Shown: positions 57,406 through 58,302 of the stretch, piece after piece
Position numbering within the stretch: the stretch's first letter is position 1
Layout: each line of letters opens with the position of its first letter
NCBI RefSeq assembly: GCF_001675045.1
Contig: NZ_LYPA01000078.1
Coordinates: 32,289 to 90,590 of the forward strand
Source: Paenibacillus oryzae
GTDB lineage: Bacteria > Bacillota > Bacilli > Paenibacillales > Paenibacillaceae
Direction of reading: 5' to 3'
DNA: 58,302 bases
Position numbers and translations under genes: made by a program
Notes under the pieces: model-generated
What the model saw: only the letters and a program-made list of their open reading frames with translations
Told to the model about the DNA's origin: nothing
The model's database searches: none

Positions 57406-58161
57406 ATGAGGATTGATGTTTTGACGCTGTTTCCGGAAATGCTGGAGGGCGTCTTTGGCGCAAGTATATTGGGTAAAGCGCGTGAAAAAAAGCTGGTGGC
57501 TCTGTCGGCGATTAATTTTCGCACCTATGCAACCAACAAACATAACACGGTAGATGATTATCCCTATGGAGGCGGCGGCGGTATGGTGTTGAAGCCGGAT
57601 CCTGTATTTGCTGCTGTCGAAGATTTGGAGGTTGCCCCGGATACGAAACCAAGGGTCATCCTGATGTGTCCGCAGGGTGAAACGTTTACTCAAGCCAAGG
57701 CCGAGGAGCTGTCCCGCGAACGTCACCTTGTTTTTATTTGCGGCCATTACGAGGGGTACGATGAACGGATCAGAGAACATCTGGTTACAGATGAATTGTC
57801 GATTGGCGATTATGTATTAACCGGCGGCGAAATACCGGCGATGGCGGTAATTGACAGTGTCGTGCGGCTGCTGCCAGGCGTTTTGGGCAATGAAAGCTCT
57901 GCCGTGACGGACTCCTACAGCACAGGACTGCTGGAACATCCCCATTATACGAGGCCTCCGGAATTTAGAGGCTGGAGCGTGCCGGATGTGTTGATCTCCG
58001 GGCATCACGGCCGGATCGAAGCTTGGCGGAGAGAACAGTCCTTGCTGCGTACGCTTCAAAGGCGGCCGGAGCTGCTGGATAAGGTGGAGCTGACCTCCAA
58101 AGAGCGGATATGGCTGGCCGAGCAAAAAAAGAATTCCGAAGAAGACGGAGTCGACAAATAA
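57406..58161 (+). CDS. trmD: tRNA (guanine37-N1)-methyltransferase
   Basis: A 251-residue SPOUT methyltransferase making m1G37 in tRNA. Family marks: MRIDVLTLFPEMLEGVFG, DDYPYGGGGGMVLKPDPV, FICGHYEGYDERIREHLV, EISIGDYVLTGGE-like SIGDYVLTGGEIPAMAVID, and HPHYTRPPEFRGWSVP. The C-terminus is about normal. It is followed at once by a terminator; rplS, often next, is not seen in the window. Confidence 0.96.
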   Translation: MRIDVLTLFPEMLEGVFGASILGKAREKKLVALSAINFRTYATNKHNTVDDYPYGGGGGMVLKPDPVFAAVEDLEVAPDTKPRVILMCPQGETFTQAKAEELSRERHLVFICGHYEGYDERIREHLVTDELSIGDYVLTGGEIPAMAVIDSVVRLLPGVLGNESSAVTDSYSTGLLEHPHYTRPPEFRGWSVPDVLISGHHGRIEAWRREQSLLRTLQRRPELLDKVELTSKERIWLAEQKKNSEEDGVDK

Positions 58162-58209
58162 AGGAATGAGCCCCTGCTTTGCTGTTGTAGCAAAGGGCCA
58201 TTCCTTTTT
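58160..58209 (+). terminator. Intrinsic terminator after trmD
   Basis: AAAGGAATG (58160-58168) pairs with CATTCCTTT (58199-58207), and inside it CTTTGC/GCAAAG pair too; a T-run follows. No gene is seen between here and the end at 58302. Confidence 0.88.
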
Positions 58210-58302
58210 TTGCTGACTTATAATCATGACTTATGCAGTTCGTCCCAATTGATGGAAGTTTCATAGGTGTCATGCAAATGTACTCAAAAATCCTGAAAAC
58301 CC

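Noticed and set aside
1..58302. tRNA, rRNA, prophage structural genes or a transposase gene
   Set aside because: None could be recognised on either strand by reading the sequence.

Overview
The window reads as chromosomal DNA of a low-to-moderate-GC Gram-positive spore former, most like Paenibacillus or a close relative. The reasons are the Bacillus-type core order (coaD, ylbJ, ylbL, tmcAL, yceD, rpmF, fapR, plsX, fab genes, acpP, rnc, smc, ftsY, ylxM, ffh, rpsP, khpA, rimM, trmD), strong AGGAGG-type ribosome sites, Gram-positive lipoprotein signals, several copper-amine-oxidase-N ('stalk') domain proteins and many ECF sigma/anti-sigma pairs. Everything here is read by eye from the sequence; no database search was run.

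Left part (about 1-29.7 kb) is accessory and metabolic. Repeats at the very left edge are followed by a family 2 glycosyltransferase. A TPP riboswitch with a terminator controls a thiamine-precursor ABC transporter (ThiY/X/Z type plus an MTH1187-family protein) and a TatD-like hydrolase. A LacI-type regulator is divergent from an alpha-glucoside importer with an oligo-1,6-glucosidase. Next come two peptidoglycan hydrolases without signal peptides, an ECF sigma/anti-sigma pair read leftwards, a 159-bp MITE-like element and a YdjM-like membrane protein. A second sugar operon (SorC regulator, RbsB/A/C-like transporter, TrpA-like lyase, FGGY kinase) is laid out like an lsr operon, but its lyase is a tryptophan synthase alpha homologue. 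After it lie small membrane proteins (one frameshifted), a second ECF pair, an orphan DUF5060/apiosidase-like glycosidase, an SRAP protein, a short L,D-transpeptidase and a lipoprotein.

Right part (about 29.9-58.2 kb) is the conserved core: rsmD-coaD, ylbJ, ylbL, tmcAL, yceD-rpmF, then fapR-plsX-fabH-fabD-fabG-acpP-fabF-rnc under a FapR-type operator, and smc-ftsY, ylxM-ffh, rpsP-khpA-rimM-trmD. Three interruptions stand out: about 5.6 kb between rnc and smc (DUF1697, AraC regulator, VOC protein, third ECF pair and an AT-rich two-gene module with a glycine-rich membrane segment), a stalk-domain gene between ftsY and ylxM, and a 171-bp inverted-repeat element between ffh and rpsP. That element is related to repeats at the left edge and between acpP and fabF.

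The candidates most likely to be undescribed are the TrpA-like lyase operon (16.4-23.3 kb) and the two-gene module at 46.9-48.2 kb. The dispersed GTTCAAAAAGTCCGC repeat family is the most interesting non-coding signal.
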